From Favolaschia claudopus (taxonomy: Eukaryota; Basidiomycota; Agaricomycetes; Agaricales; Mycenaceae), in the NCBI GenBank assembly GCA_037176885.1, contig JAWWNJ010000049.1:930001-994000 (forward strand): 64,000 nt of DNA, given 5' to 3'. Positions 42,550 to 53,856 of the stretch are shown piece by piece. Made by a program: the position numbers and the translations under genes. How positions within the stretch are numbered: the first letter of the stretch is position 1; the number at the start of each line of letters is the position of its first letter. The notes under the pieces are model-generated. The model ran no database searches, was not told the origin of the DNA, and saw nothing but the letters and a program-made list of their open reading frames with translations.

Positions 42550-43009
42550 TACTCCCGTAAACGAATATCACTTCTGACCTGTCGCAGAGTCTTGCCACCT
42601 TCTTGAAGAGTGGTGACGAGCCCCGTGGCGCACGATTCCGCCTTGCCTCCAACGGTCTGTCTTTTTTGGTCCCTTCAATATATCTACATTGGCGTCAAGC
42701 TGTCTTTCAACGGCGTCATCACAACAAGTGATTCACGCACTTCGTCTTCTCTGCGGACTCGGAGTCCCGAATACGTAACCTCCATGCACTCATGACGATG
42801 ACCTCCCGACAATGTCCTGCATTCTCTGGCTAAATTCAGCATCCCAGCCAGCATAAGGCCGCGTTGCAAAACCACAGAAATAGCCTCCCATGCCAGCAGA
42901 CTCGGAGGACCAATTTCGGGACTATTCCGGTATTCATTCAACTCGATTTACAATTAAAGCGCGACTGATAAAAGGCACTGTAGTATCGTACAACATGCCT
43001 TGACGCACA
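42550..43009. other. Intergenic spacer with possible TATA element
   Basis: No gene. GATAAAAGG at about 42966-42974 lies about 40 bp before the carboxypeptidase ATG and may serve as its TATA-like element. Confidence 0.4.
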
Positions 43010-45127
43010 ATGCTTTTGACGTGGCTCGTTTCTTTCACTGCTGTCGGTTTCGTCTTTGGCACGAAAAGCGCGGGCCAGATCCCCATCCGCGATGGTGTAA
43101 TTGGTGGTGTCGCATCAACAAAGGCAGCACCGGTGGCAGCGCCAGCGCTGAAGCCTTTCGCGACTACTCCAGGCGCGCTGCGTGTTGTGGAAAACTCTGG
43201 AATTTGTGGTTTGTTTGTGCGATCTGTCGTTGACCAATATTCCTCATGGCGGACATCCAGAAACGACGCCCGGTGTATTCCAAGCGTCCGGATACGGCGA
43301 TCTAACTGCGTCGAACAGTATATTGTGCGTAGATTTCGGTTTCGTCGCTGTCATTCGCTGATGACGCGATGCCTCGACAGCTTCTGGTACTTCGCGGCGC
43401 GGAATAACCCCTCCACCGCACCGCTCACACTCTGGTTCAATGGTGGAGTGCGAATCTCCCTGCAAAAGTCCTGTTTCGTGTGCTGATCTTACGCCACTAG
43501 CCCGGGAGTTCCAGCATGCTCGGCCTTCTGCAAGAAAATGGTCCTTGCCGCATCACCAACGACAGTAGCTCCGTTACGCTCAACCCTTACTCGTGGAACA
43601 CCAACTCAAACATGCTCTTCATCGATCAGCCAGTGGGCACGGGCTTTTCGCATGGCAATTTGACTGTCGGGACGTCGCAAGATGCTGCTGCGGACGTGTG
43701 GACTTTTCTGCAGATCTTCTTGAAGGACTCCCGCTTTTCGCACCTCGCTGCGAACAATATGGCGCTCTGGACTGAGTCGTGTGTCTCGCGTTTTGCTCGA
43801 TTGGATTGTCTTACTCAGTTGAAATGAAGATACGGTGGCCATTACGGTCCCACGTTTGCTGCCTACTTCCTTTCCCAAAATGCAGCCATCGCAGCTGGTA
43901 CTCTTAGCGGGGTACACCTCAACCTCAAGACACTCGGTATCGGCGATGGAATGACTGTACGTCTTCGTCTTCGTTGTGGATCCTCGTGTTTATAGTTGCT
44001 TTCCATGTAGGACCCTGTCAGTCAGTACGCGGGCTATATCACATATGCAGGCACGAATCCGTACCATGCTCTCGTCCCTGACGACTATATCTCAACTGCA
44101 AACCAAACCTGGATCATCGCGTACACCGGATGCAAGGCCCGCGTGCGCACCTTCTAACAATTTACTTGTTGTCTCCAAGGGCCTGATGTTGATGCAGATC
44201 CAATCTTGCGAGAACAGCGCCGGAGCGGCAAACTCGAACGCGATATGCTCCGGTGCACAGGACTTCTGTAATCAATATATTCTTACGGAGCTCGCTGGGG
44301 AGTACGACGTGCGTTCATACTTTTCTGAGGCAGTATCATGCTTGACGGCGAACAAAGATGTACTACGTCCCCTCAGGCTCACCCGACCCTTACCCAGCGG
44401 ACATCAGCCCGTATCTCGCTTCCATTCAGGATAAGATAGGAGCGGAGGTGACCTGGCAGCAAACCAACCTGGACGTGTACGATAATTTTGCGGATACTGG
44501 TCAGTGAAGTTTCCCTTCGGCCTTCCGATCAATACTCAAGGGCCATTGAATGTAGGTGACTGGATGCGCAGCTCGCTACCCGACCTTGAGCTTGTCATCA
44601 ATTCGGGTGTGCGCACTTTGATCTATACCGGGGACGCTGTGAGTTTTATCTTAGCTAATCCTACGACGGAGACCCATATCCTTTTCTATAGGATTACATC
44701 TGCAATTTCAATGGTGTCGAGGACATGGTAACTCATATGACCAGCCTCGGCGATGCGATCGGTTCTGATGTCTTACCTCAGATTGCGTCGATGAAAACCT
44801 CATTCAGTGCGCAGTTCAATCAACAGACGTTCGCACCGTACAAGGTGAACGGCCTGCTTGCAGGACAATTCAAGACCGCGGGGACGTTGTGAGCTATCTT
44901 TGTTTTATGGTAGAGAGACACTCCTTCACGATTGACGCAGCTCATATGTCCGTATTTATGGCGCCGGGCACGAGGTGCCCGCCTATAAGGTTCGTCACCC
45001 GCTGATTTTCCCTGTGAATATCGTACTGACTAGATATCTTGATCAGAACGGGTCGTTGGGGGTGGGACAAGCCGCATTCCAGTTCTTCTCCCAGACGATG
45101 GAGAACCAGTCATTGTCTTCGACATGA
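43010..45127 (+). CDS. Serine carboxypeptidase (peptidase S10), about 515 aa, 12 exons
   Basis: Exons: 43010-43208, 43261-43324, 43381-43447, 43501-43778, 43830-43956, 44011-44142, 44180-44308, 44358-44499, 44556-44638, 44692-44888, 44941-44989, 45047-45127. The first 17-18 residues ([16 protein letters not shown]) form a signal peptide, so the enzyme is secreted or vacuolar. Family landmarks are [13 protein letters not shown] across an intron, [22 protein letters not shown], the nucleophile TESYGGHYGP, IGDGMTDP, the Asp in LIYTGDADYICN and the His in [10 protein letters not shown]. All three catalytic residues are present. S10 enzymes release C-terminal residues from peptides at acidic pH. 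The intron at 44143-44179 is only 37 nt and its boundaries are the least certain part of the model; a longer alternative was not found. Confidence 0.85.
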
Positions 45128-45551
45128 CGAGCTGAGGTTTTCGATGTTTCACTTAAATAATGCATAATGGCTCGTTCCTGCCAACCTGTCCTGTCCAACG
45201 ATGTTTGAGACGATCGACCGCTGTTCGTCTCGCGAGCTGTGAGCTCATTTCTGTACCGTTGCCGTCATTGAGGAGACCTGGCGTGTCGCGCCGCTTCCTG
45301 AAGTTCCCACCCGTGCCAATTGGAAAATACTGCTACTCGCCGTAGAACACCAGAATTAGCACAAAGAAAGTACCATTATATCTTGTAGTGTCGGTAACTG
45401 AGCAAACCTGAAATAGCGGGGATAGTTGCCGAACGGCGAATCGCGACTAGCCGACTATCCCCCAAACTCTTTCCCAGACCGCCGACTTGCCACCGACTTA
45501 TTCGGGACAAGGTCGGGCGCTTATGATCAGCCTCTCCCTCCATTGGCGCAA
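45128..45551. other. Intergenic spacer
   Basis: Nothing recognised. The frame of the downstream glycosyltransferase is open upstream to 45426 but has no ATG before 45552. Confidence 0.45.
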
Positions 45552-47764
45552 ATGAGCCTGAGGACTAGGAGGGAACGCTGGCTACGGTTTCTTCTCGCTC
45601 TCGTCGTCCTTATCGTCGTCATTGCGTATCTGAGAAGATTCCACCTTACGCGCAGTTCACCGCCAGAAGAAGGAGCCGAAAGCCAGGCTGGAGAAATTCC
45701 ATTACATTCAGGACAACGGGAACCAGTGCTGCCCCCACCGCCTGTTGAGAGGCCACCGGAGCACAAATTTTCACCTAATGGACTGCTTGAAGTCAATCCC
45801 CAAGCATCACATCCGATTCTCGAACTGATTCGAAGAGCGGAAGATGGGTGGAGAGCAAAACTCCGGCGTGCTAGCAAAACTTTTCCTCAAGCTGTTGCAG
45901 AGTATAGACGACGGTACAAGAGAGATCCGCCGAAAGGTTTCGACGATTGGTGACATTTTTGGCCTATTTGTGTTCTATTCAGCGCACTGACTATACTCTG
46001 TTCACCGACTCAAGGTGGTTCTATGTTCAACGGCACAGTGTGCAGTTGCCCGACGAATATGACCAAATTCACGCCGACCTGGAACCGTTCTGGGGTATAA
46101 ATCCGCAGGATTTACTTGCAATCAGAGCGGAACTGGAGGCTAAAGTCGATTCCTACACGATAGGAAAAATCGGTGACTCCGGGGAAGTCAAGGTGGTCAA
46201 TACATCATTTGCTCCGGGAAAGTATGAGCAACTTATCAAAGGCTCCGTGCAAATAATCGACCTTCTGAGTGATGTGGAAGAGTTTCTTCCGCCGTTCAGA
46301 GCCGTTTTTTCTCCGCATGATGGTCCGAACAGAGCGAGTGTCATTTTCCTCAGATGTCGACGGGGATGAAACGTTCGGCATTTATAGCTCTCTGATTTCT
46401 TCGTTGAAGATGCCGCTCGTAAGGCTGCGGCGGGGGGAAATTGTAAATGACTTGCTCATTTTTTTTTTCTTTCCACAAGGCTGACCATCTTGTAGACGTT
46501 AGGCGGAAAGATTTCCCTAAAATCATTCCGAAGGGTTGGCTGTCTGCTTGCGCGCCTCGGTCGCCAGGCCGAGATGATTCAATGAATCTAGACGGAGATC
46601 CTCCGCTGAAACCTGGAGGAAAAACCTTCATTCATGACCACAACTTGGCCATGGATCCGTGTTTGTATTCACAGTATCCATACATTTGTGTCTTCAATTC
46701 AACGCTGTTGCAGGTCTCCATCCGCGACATTTCTGGCAACACGGGCATTTCCTCTCGTACGGCAAGGGCCCCACTCCCGAGCGCGAGATGGTCCCCGAAT
46801 TTTCTTACTGCTCTTCGCATGTCCACCATAATATCCGGATACCGACGCTTTACGGATGGGTGGAAGACATCTTACCGCGCTCGCATGACCCAGAGTGGAA
46901 TGATAAGGTCGACGAACGGGCGCTATGGCGCGGGAGTAACACGGGGATTGGCCAATCCACCCGAACACGGTGGAGGAACTCGCATCGGACCACGCTGATG
47001 CGAGTTGCAAATGAACTGAAGGGGGCTATATCTATCTTGTCGCCGTATAAATCCGATACGGAATCTATTGGCGAGCCGATTGAGGTAAGGAAGTCTCGTT
47101 TGAACCCGGGTATTATGGATGTTGCATTTGCTGGGGATCCTATTATGTGCGACCCGGAGACCTGCAAGCTCTTGCAAAAGATATTTCCTTGGCGAAGGCG
47201 ACAAAGCGTGCAAGAGGCGGGGGATTATAAATATGTTATTGATGTTTGTGTTGAATTTTGGCTCTTTCAGAAATATCCCGGTCTGACTTGGTCGGTCGTA
47301 GGTTGACGGAAACGGGTGGTCAGGCCGGTTCAAGCGTCTTATTACCTCAAACTCTCTAGTCTTCAAATCCACGATTTATCCTGAATGGTATGTTGCCTAT
47401 TCTATGTAGATGTCGCTCAATGGATGGTTGAAACACAGGTACATCGATCGAATAGCGCCTTGGGTCCACTACATACCCATCCAGCTCGATTTATCCGACC
47501 TGCATGACGCCTTGGTGTTTTTTCGCGGGGACGCCAGTGGCGTCGGTGCACATGAGGACCTGGCTAGGAAGATTGCCGTCGAGGGTCGAGGCTGGAGTAA
47601 GACGTTTTGGAGGAGGGAAGATTTGGCTGCGTATTTTTTGAGGTATGTCTTCGGTTCGTGTACGATCGTTGTCGAACTAAAAGTTGAATGTTAGACTCAT
47701 GCTGGAGTACGCGCGTCTGATGAGTGAAGACCGGGACGCTATGTCGTACAAGGGCGATCCTTGA
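45552..47764 (+). CDS. Glycosyltransferase family 90 (CAP10-like), type II membrane protein, about 615 aa
   Basis: Model exons: 45552-45949, 46015-46339, 46388-46442, 46480-46660, 46714-47243, 47302-47387, 47439-47642, 47695-47764. Residues about 11-27 ([17 protein letters not shown]) are a signal anchor. The family region includes [105 protein letters not shown] and [14 protein letters not shown]90 enzymes, such as the Cryptococcus capsule protein CAP10 and xylosyltransferases, act in the Golgi on polysaccharides or glycans. The short exon 3 ([12 protein letters not shown]) ends one base out of phase with exon 4; removing one G of the six-G run at 46432-46437 would fix it. This is either a frameshift mutation or a base-calling error. 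Confidence 0.8.
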
Positions 47765-48200
47765 CAAACGATTGGTGGGACTTGATGGTGGAAGCGCAGA
47801 GGGCAACCATGTTATCAATGTAGATGCCCCGATGCAGGACTATATGGAAGTCACTGATATCAGGCTATCCTTAGGCTCTTGTCACTGCCCATGGTTCAGA
47901 CGACAGTACTACTAGTACTACTAGTTCGAGTTCTGACATCATTTCAGCGCGGTTTTGAATTTTCAAGTCAAATTCGCCTGCCTCAGTATCCGTAAAGAGA
48001 AATATTTGCTAGCTTTGGAGTGGCACAGTGACTGAGCACGCACAATGTGCTCACCCATGCTGAAAAGCTGCCTATGCTACATCAACCCCATCAAATTGAA
48101 ATTTGATTGACGCTTTCTTCTTTGTTCAAACTCCCAACTACTCTTTTTTTGCTGGGCTTCAGTACACGTTCAAAACCTGCCAGAAACTGCGTTTCGCCTC
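47765..48200. other. Intergenic spacer
   Basis: No gene; a run of CTACTAGTA words near 47909-47924 is a small simple repeat. Confidence 0.45.
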
Positions 48201-50170
48201 ATGACGACGTCCATGAAATCATCTGGTTCACCTCCTGCTGAACGCAAGGTCAAAAATGAGCTACATACGACGTCTGCCAGGAAACAAGGTATATACGACC
48301 TAGGAGCGTCCTGCAGCTCCACGGTGCTTCAGGAGATGCTGCGAGAGCGGGAACATAAAATCCTTGATCTCGAAAAGCAGAACTTGCGGCTGAAAGAAAA
48401 GCGTTCCCGAGACACAGCTAGAATTCGGGAATTGGAGGCGGAACTTAGGCTGACTCGGGCGAAAAATCCTAATGTCAAGGCAGAGGTGCTTTCGATATCC
48501 CATCGGTCGACGAATTTGTGCTCACTTGGTCTCTATATGCGCCAGAAAACCTGTGAGGTCCGACCATCAAGCCATATCCGTGCCAGTCGACTCGGCGCCG
48601 AGTCCGCCATTATGGTCAGTGCTCAAGTTCATGAACAGTTTCGGTAAAAGTTAGCTGGAGGTAAGGTGATTGATTCCGACGAGGACGAAGACGAGCATAA
48701 GAATTCCCTGGCGCGTTCAAATTCATCAAGTGGCGAAGTCGTCAATGCACTCGCACCCTCCGTCTTTGTGGTCAGTGTGCCAGTTTGTCTCGGGTATGAT
48801 AGGTCACTGAAACTGGTATGTCAGGTCGAAGTTCCGGATGCCGATGACGAGCAACCCGAAAACGATACTTCCTCGACTCAATCCCGCGACGAGCTACCCG
48901 CGACAACCTCTGTGGGCACTAGGACTTCCTCGACGAACGACCTTCAGCAAGGTGATGATGACTCCAACCCGGATGTTCAAGTGAAGGACGAGGTAATAGA
49001 CGTTGTAATCAAGACAGAGGGAGGACCGGACCACTTCACCCGTGTAACCCTGATCAAATCGGAAGATGGGCGTTTCGATATTTGGAATGTTGACGGCTTT
49101 GGCCTGGGCCCAACGATCGATGTCGACGAGAGATACAACAGGGGATTTTCTCGGAAAGTCATTAGTGATGTCGGTCCTAGTCCTAGCTTCTCGCGCCGCT
49201 GATTGGAATTCTATTAACATGTTTTACCAGGCATTTGGTGGAGGTTGGATGGTATGCTATCATCACTGGAAATCCAAACCCGTCCAAGGAGATATAGGAC
49301 CTTTGTACGTTCGATCTCCCTGCGGTCGACAATTTAAATACTAATATTAATCTCCATATGTAGTCTTACCTTCAACCGATCCTGGAACAACGCACTTCCG
49401 GCGAGTCCTGGAGTGCATGGAATCGGATTCTTTAATATGAATGGGTGTCCCACGACCCCCGAACCTGTTAATGTCTTTGTCGGGGAAGGGAGGCAAGTCC
49501 AACTGATACCACCGGGTCGTTGAATTCTATTTGAAACCTTCATATCAGCGACGACTGGCGTTTGCTAGGAACATACGACTACTTGCGTTGGGGAGAGATT
49601 GCTTCCCATCACGTTTCCCTTCTTCCAGCCAACGTGCTGGAAAACTGGGTCAAGGGAATGCTTGCTAGCAAATGGGGAAAATTGTGGATAGAGGATGCCA
49701 ACAAAGGGCTCAGTCCTTCTCGCAAGATCGAACTTGCGAAGGAACACGTCTTGGACGCATTGAAAGACGGACGGCTGCAAATCCCTTTCACGATCTTAAA
49801 ATGTGTGGGGTACCCGAAGGATTGGTTCGAGAAACTCCTCTATTACGAGGCACACCCCAAGCCCAAGCCCAAGCCCAAGCAGTCCGACGCAAATCGAAAA
49901 CGCAAAGCACCTGCCAGTGATCAGCTACAGAAACCCAGGAAAAAGCGAGCCGCAGTGCGAGGGAATGGGAAGAGCAAAGTGAAAGAGGAAACTTCCTCCG
50001 AGGATTCCGATGAGCACAGTACACATGAAGACGAAGAAGAGGAATTTGGCAGCGACGATGACTCCGATTTCGTGGTGGGGTACCAGCCGATGGCGCGCTT
50101 ACCAACCCGCAGTTCTCCTCGTAAAGCGGTGCAGAGCCAGAGATCACGGATTCAGAGTCCAGAATTTTGA
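48201..50170 (+). CDS. DUF6697-like nuclear protein with coiled coil and basic/acidic tail
   Basis: ATG is at 48201. Residues about 45-95 form a coiled coil (LREREHKILDLEKQNLRLKE, then RIRELEAELRLTRAK). An acidic Ser/Asp-rich linker follows (DSDEDEDEHKN). The later exons are secure: up to 49169, 49231-49304, 49364-49492, 49549-50170. They encode WMVCYHHWKSK, LPASPGVHGIGFFN, VNVFVGEG, WRLLGTYDYLRWGEIASH and LKCVGYPKDWFEKLLYYE, the layout of the basidiomycete DUF6697 domain (my recognition from memory). The C-terminus has PKPKPKPKQ, RKRKAP and KKRAAVRGNGK, then acidic blocks, suggesting a nuclear chromatin-associated protein. The intron 49493-49548 is of the GC-AG type with donor AG|GCAAGT. Joins between 48485 and 48670 are unsettled: a likely middle exon (VPVDSAPSPPLWSVLKFMNS) is in another frame with no good intron to rejoin. 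Confidence 0.65.
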
Positions 50171-51886
50171 GCGCTTTTTTCTGGTCCAGTACCTGCTCAA
50201 TCCAGTTCCAAGTTCCAACCAGTGATGCGGCCCTGTACTTAGTACTCGCAGTTACTCGTTTTCTGCTTGTTTTCCTTAGTAGACACTCACTGCTCATATT
50301 TGAAAATGACCGGGAATAGCTCGTACAATTTATGTGATTTTTTCAGGAGTTTTTCCCTGTACAAGTTGAACAGGAAGTGGGTGCTATTCCCACTATCCTT
50401 AGTGGGTTTTGGGGGGGTCGCCATCAGTAAAATTTCAGGCCCGCAGCGGGCCGCCACGTCAAAAGTCCTGATCCTATCACACGACGCGGTCACGTTGGCT
50501 GGCGCGCTCCCTGACTCGTTCCCTCGTTGTGACTAGGTAGTCCTCGCCTCCACTCCTCGACTCAGTCTCTTTGTAAGTAAGTCTCTTTCGGGTTGTTGAC
50601 TCGTGTGAATGGAGTCATTTGTTTCTGACTCGGTCATATAAGTAAGGATTTGCTGAGTGTGACAATGTGACACACACCTCTTGCTTCCTTTCTCCCATCT
50701 TTCCTCAATACCGCGACCCGTCGCCGTCGTCTCCCATCACCTCTCTTCTCATTGACCTCAACAAGGATTGCAATTGTCTAATCTATCGACTCCGAGTTCT
50801 TCGACGCCGATCTCAAGGGTCTCATTTCCCCGAAGATGCAAGAGTCCCAGGTCTGGCAACGGCACGACACGTCAAGGTTCTTGTTTGTTATTCGAGGCTT
50901 CTTTGCATACTTCAACAACCTCAAGTTGCTGCATATTGCTCTCGCCTCAAGCCACTTTCGTCTATGGCTGTCGATCTCCCCGAGTAATTCAAGTCCTTAG
51001 ACCCTCAAAGCTGACAAGCCGTTCGTTCAAGGTTCAAGCCTAGCGATTTCTACATCAACTATATGGACTATTAGCACCCGTCTGCAACAATTCTGCTTCC
51101 GGTTCCCTCAAGCTCAAAACGGGGGAATATTAAAGATAAACTTGTGATCCTATGATTCTACTAGTGCGTGATGTGCTCGTTTTTCTCTCTGAGACACTAA
51201 TCCCCTTGACAGCCTGTTGTCTTTACTTCCGGCTCTCACCATCTTCCTGCGACTGCTGTTCATTGCCGATTATCAAATTGCGAACTTCGCCCTCCCGCTC
51301 GCCGTACCCTCCTGAAGCTGTAACAGCATACTCCGAACAGCACTTTCTGTAATCCTTCCTTCCTTCCTGTCGCATGACTATGAGGGCTGATGTGCTTTCT
51401 CAGATAGAAACACCTGTATCCTCACACCTGCAGTTCAGCTCACTGCCCTCGCACTGCCAGTTCCACGCTCGAGCACGCATTTTGCTCATCTCCGAACATC
51501 CAACGATACAATATACATCCTCAAACACGCCCGCGCCTGGTCCTCCGTCATTTCTGTGGCTTTTCTCTGCCCTTCCCTCGCACGCATCGCCAGTCGCGCC
51601 CCCTGCTCGTGTTGCATACATTTAACGGTAGCACCATCTGGCATCACCTTGAAATCAAATATGTTCCACCCTGGGACGCGCATGTCTCCAATATCCGACC
51701 AAGACAGACCAGCCAAAACCCGGTTATCCTAGTAATGCACGGTCCGTATCCTAGCTAAGTCGTTCACGCTTCTTTTAGCAGCATTCGCATCAAATTTCGC
51801 ATTGACGACAATCTATAAATTCAAAAGCTTGCCTTTTTTGTGGAAGCGTGGACTTCTATTTGCAAAGTATTAGCACTAGTACTCTG
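50171..51886. other. Gene-poor interval
   Basis: No supportable gene. AACGGGGGAATATT near 51118-51131 resembles a copia-type polypurine tract, but no LTR partner is visible. The segment 50870-51040 has CTTCAA and TCAAG low-complexity words. A minus-strand frame at 51486-51716 shows no recognisable domain. Confidence 0.4.
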
Positions 51887-51950
51887 GACCGGCCCAATGA
51901 GAGCTGGTCGACGCGAAGCGTCGACCGAGCGAGCTTTGGGCCGGGCCCCG
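51887..51950. repeat. Long hairpin (64 bp)
   Basis: GG(A)CCGGCCCAA at the left pairs with TTGGGCCGG(G)CC at the right, and the inner GGTCGACGC pairs with GCGTCGACC around a GAA loop. The left half AGAGCT and right GAGCGAGCT are partly unpaired. It resembles the fused ends of a very short foldback element; no flanking duplication was seen. Confidence 0.55.
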
Positions 51951-52282
51951 TAGGTATTTGGAACTTTTCATGCTTTGACTGGAATGATCAGTAAATAAAT
52001 TTATGGCGGCTGACTCCGTGTTTAATTCAGTGAACTTGTGAGCTAAGAGGAATTGAAGTGTCTGTCTAGAGAGACTATGTGACACTCGGACTCGATGGGA
52101 TAGTGGGCTCTGCCGCGCGTGCGCGGGCCTACTGTGATTATACCGTGCTAGTGCCAGTGGGTATCGGCCCGTTTGAGCCGAGTCTGATGTTGCTTATTTG
52201 TTCCAAACCTTCAGCTTTGACCGCCATCCGCTCTTTTCAGACTTTTGGGCTCAATCAAGTGAACTGCGAGGACCTCGCTCCG
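51951..52282. other. Intergenic spacer
   Basis: The frame of the downstream gene is open back to 52079 but without ATG. TGTCTGTCTAGAGAGACTA near 52057 resembles a word near 34486 in the F-box spacer. Confidence 0.4.
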
Positions 52283-53444
52283 ATGACCGTTGTTCCTGTT
52301 GAATTATTGCATGAAATCTTCTCCCATGTTCTCGTCTTCGAGCCTGTCTCTGTCGTCCATACTCATGGAGCAAGCTCAAAACCTAAATGGGAGCTTGTTA
52401 AATTCCTTTCTCTGGCTTCCAAGGCGTTCAGAAACTTGACCCTGGAAGCTTGGTTTCGAGTTTTTGTCACCAGGGCGCCGTCTGATTTAGCGTTTGTTGA
52501 GGAACGGTTGCCAGGAATTTACTCATGGGCACGGTGTGTACGCGATATCATGGTCTTTGTCGTTTGGGTGAACAAGCTTTCAAGGGAACTCCATTGCATC
52601 TCAGCCTTTTCGAGTGTTTCGGGACCTGCATGGGACCTGCAGAGCTTTCGCCGCTTGCATACTATCCGGCTGGATTGCCCGTCTCTCGATTTTAACAAAA
52701 TTCCGCTGCGGAATGTACCTCCCACCGTTTTCAGCTTGGATCTTCGGGGCATGATTTGGCCAGCGCCATATGCTTTTGAAGCTATCGCCAATCTGTTTCC
52801 TGAGCTGCGAACTATGCGGATGAGCCAGAAAAAAATCTGGTGCGGGCTCTGTCATACGTGCTCACAGGTCAAATTTGCGGGCTCTGTGCCTCAGAGCCTC
52901 ATATATAACGATGGGTTGGGCTTGCCGGTGCGCTTTCATCTTTATTTCGTATACATACTTGAGCAGCTCACAAATTCCAGATTCACTACGCTTGGATATT
53001 GTCATCCTTAAACCATCTTCAGTCCGTCACTATCGCTGTACCCTTCTCAACTGGCGTAAATGTGTCTCTCAATTTGAGTGACCCCCTTCGAGATTTGTGG
53101 GCGGGAGAGTGTGATCGTTGCGTTGGCATCTTGTATGGTGCGCAACAATACTCAGAAATTTGTCATTCCTTCCTCATTCTGACCCAGGAGATGAAGAATT
53201 CCGCGAGCGATGGATAGCGCGCAAGAAAGGAGCTTTAGCAGATGATTCTTTCGGACGGGGATATCGCAAACCCCCTGCCCTGGAGATTGTTGAATGGGCT
53301 TTCTGGGCTAGTCCTGGAAATCCGGAAGTCGAAGAGGAGGACGAGGAGCCACTGGATTTCGAAAGCGACGGTGATTCTGAAGGTGATGAAATTGCGGAAC
53401 TCGTGTCTGAGAGCGCGGGGATCCCGGACGGAAGCAACGCGTAG
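52283..53444 (+). CDS. F-box protein (distinct type), 332 aa, 3 exons
   Basis: Exons: 52283-52867, 52981-53137, 53188-53444, with GT-AG introns of 113 and 50 nt and matching phases. The N-terminus MTVVPVELLHEIFSHVLVFE is a canonical F-box start, completed by WELVKFLSLASKAFRNLTLEAWFRVF with its first part before it. A leucine-rich middle (LQSFRRLHTIRLDCPSL, VPPTVFSLDLRGMIW, IANLFPELRTMRM) follows, and the C-terminus is acidic (EVEEEDEEPLDFESDGDSEGD). It is unrelated to the six subtype A/B paralogues beyond the F-box. A substrate-adaptor role in an SCF ligase is the family expectation. The first intron is long for this genome, and its retention would add residues and then a stop. Confidence 0.7.
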
Positions 53445-53856
53445 CAGCGGATACTAGCGGATACTTAACAATATCCGAAGACAGTAAAGCAAATGGGCCG
53501 ACGCCGACTTGCAACAATCTCGCTCGAAATCCCTCTTTTCGTTTGGCAGCAAATTGGCAATCGCCTTTCAGACAACAAAGCACTTTCTCGGAGGACAAGG
53601 ATGTATTTCGGGGTTTACTCCACCTCACGACGATCTCCCAGAATTTCCCCATCTCCCATCAGCTTCGAACCCTTTACACCTCTACCTGCTTCTACCTGGC
53701 GCAATGATTCCGTCATGGGAGCTTTGGAACGTACCACGGGACATGTTTCCTCGCGATCACACCGTAACGAAGTGGGTTAAAAGTGTCAGCCAACCTCAAC
53801 CAACAAACTGAACTTGCTTCCCTCTCGCCCTCACCACCCTCCTCCCCTCTTCCATC
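53445..53856. other. Intergenic spacer
   Basis: Nothing recognised between the F-box gene and lactonase copy 2; the last 50 bases are C/T-rich, as in many fungal core promoters. Confidence 0.45.

Noticed and set aside
51118..51131. A second copia-type LTR start next to a polypurine tract
   Set aside because: Only the tract-like word is present; no LTR, primer site or coding remnant supports it.
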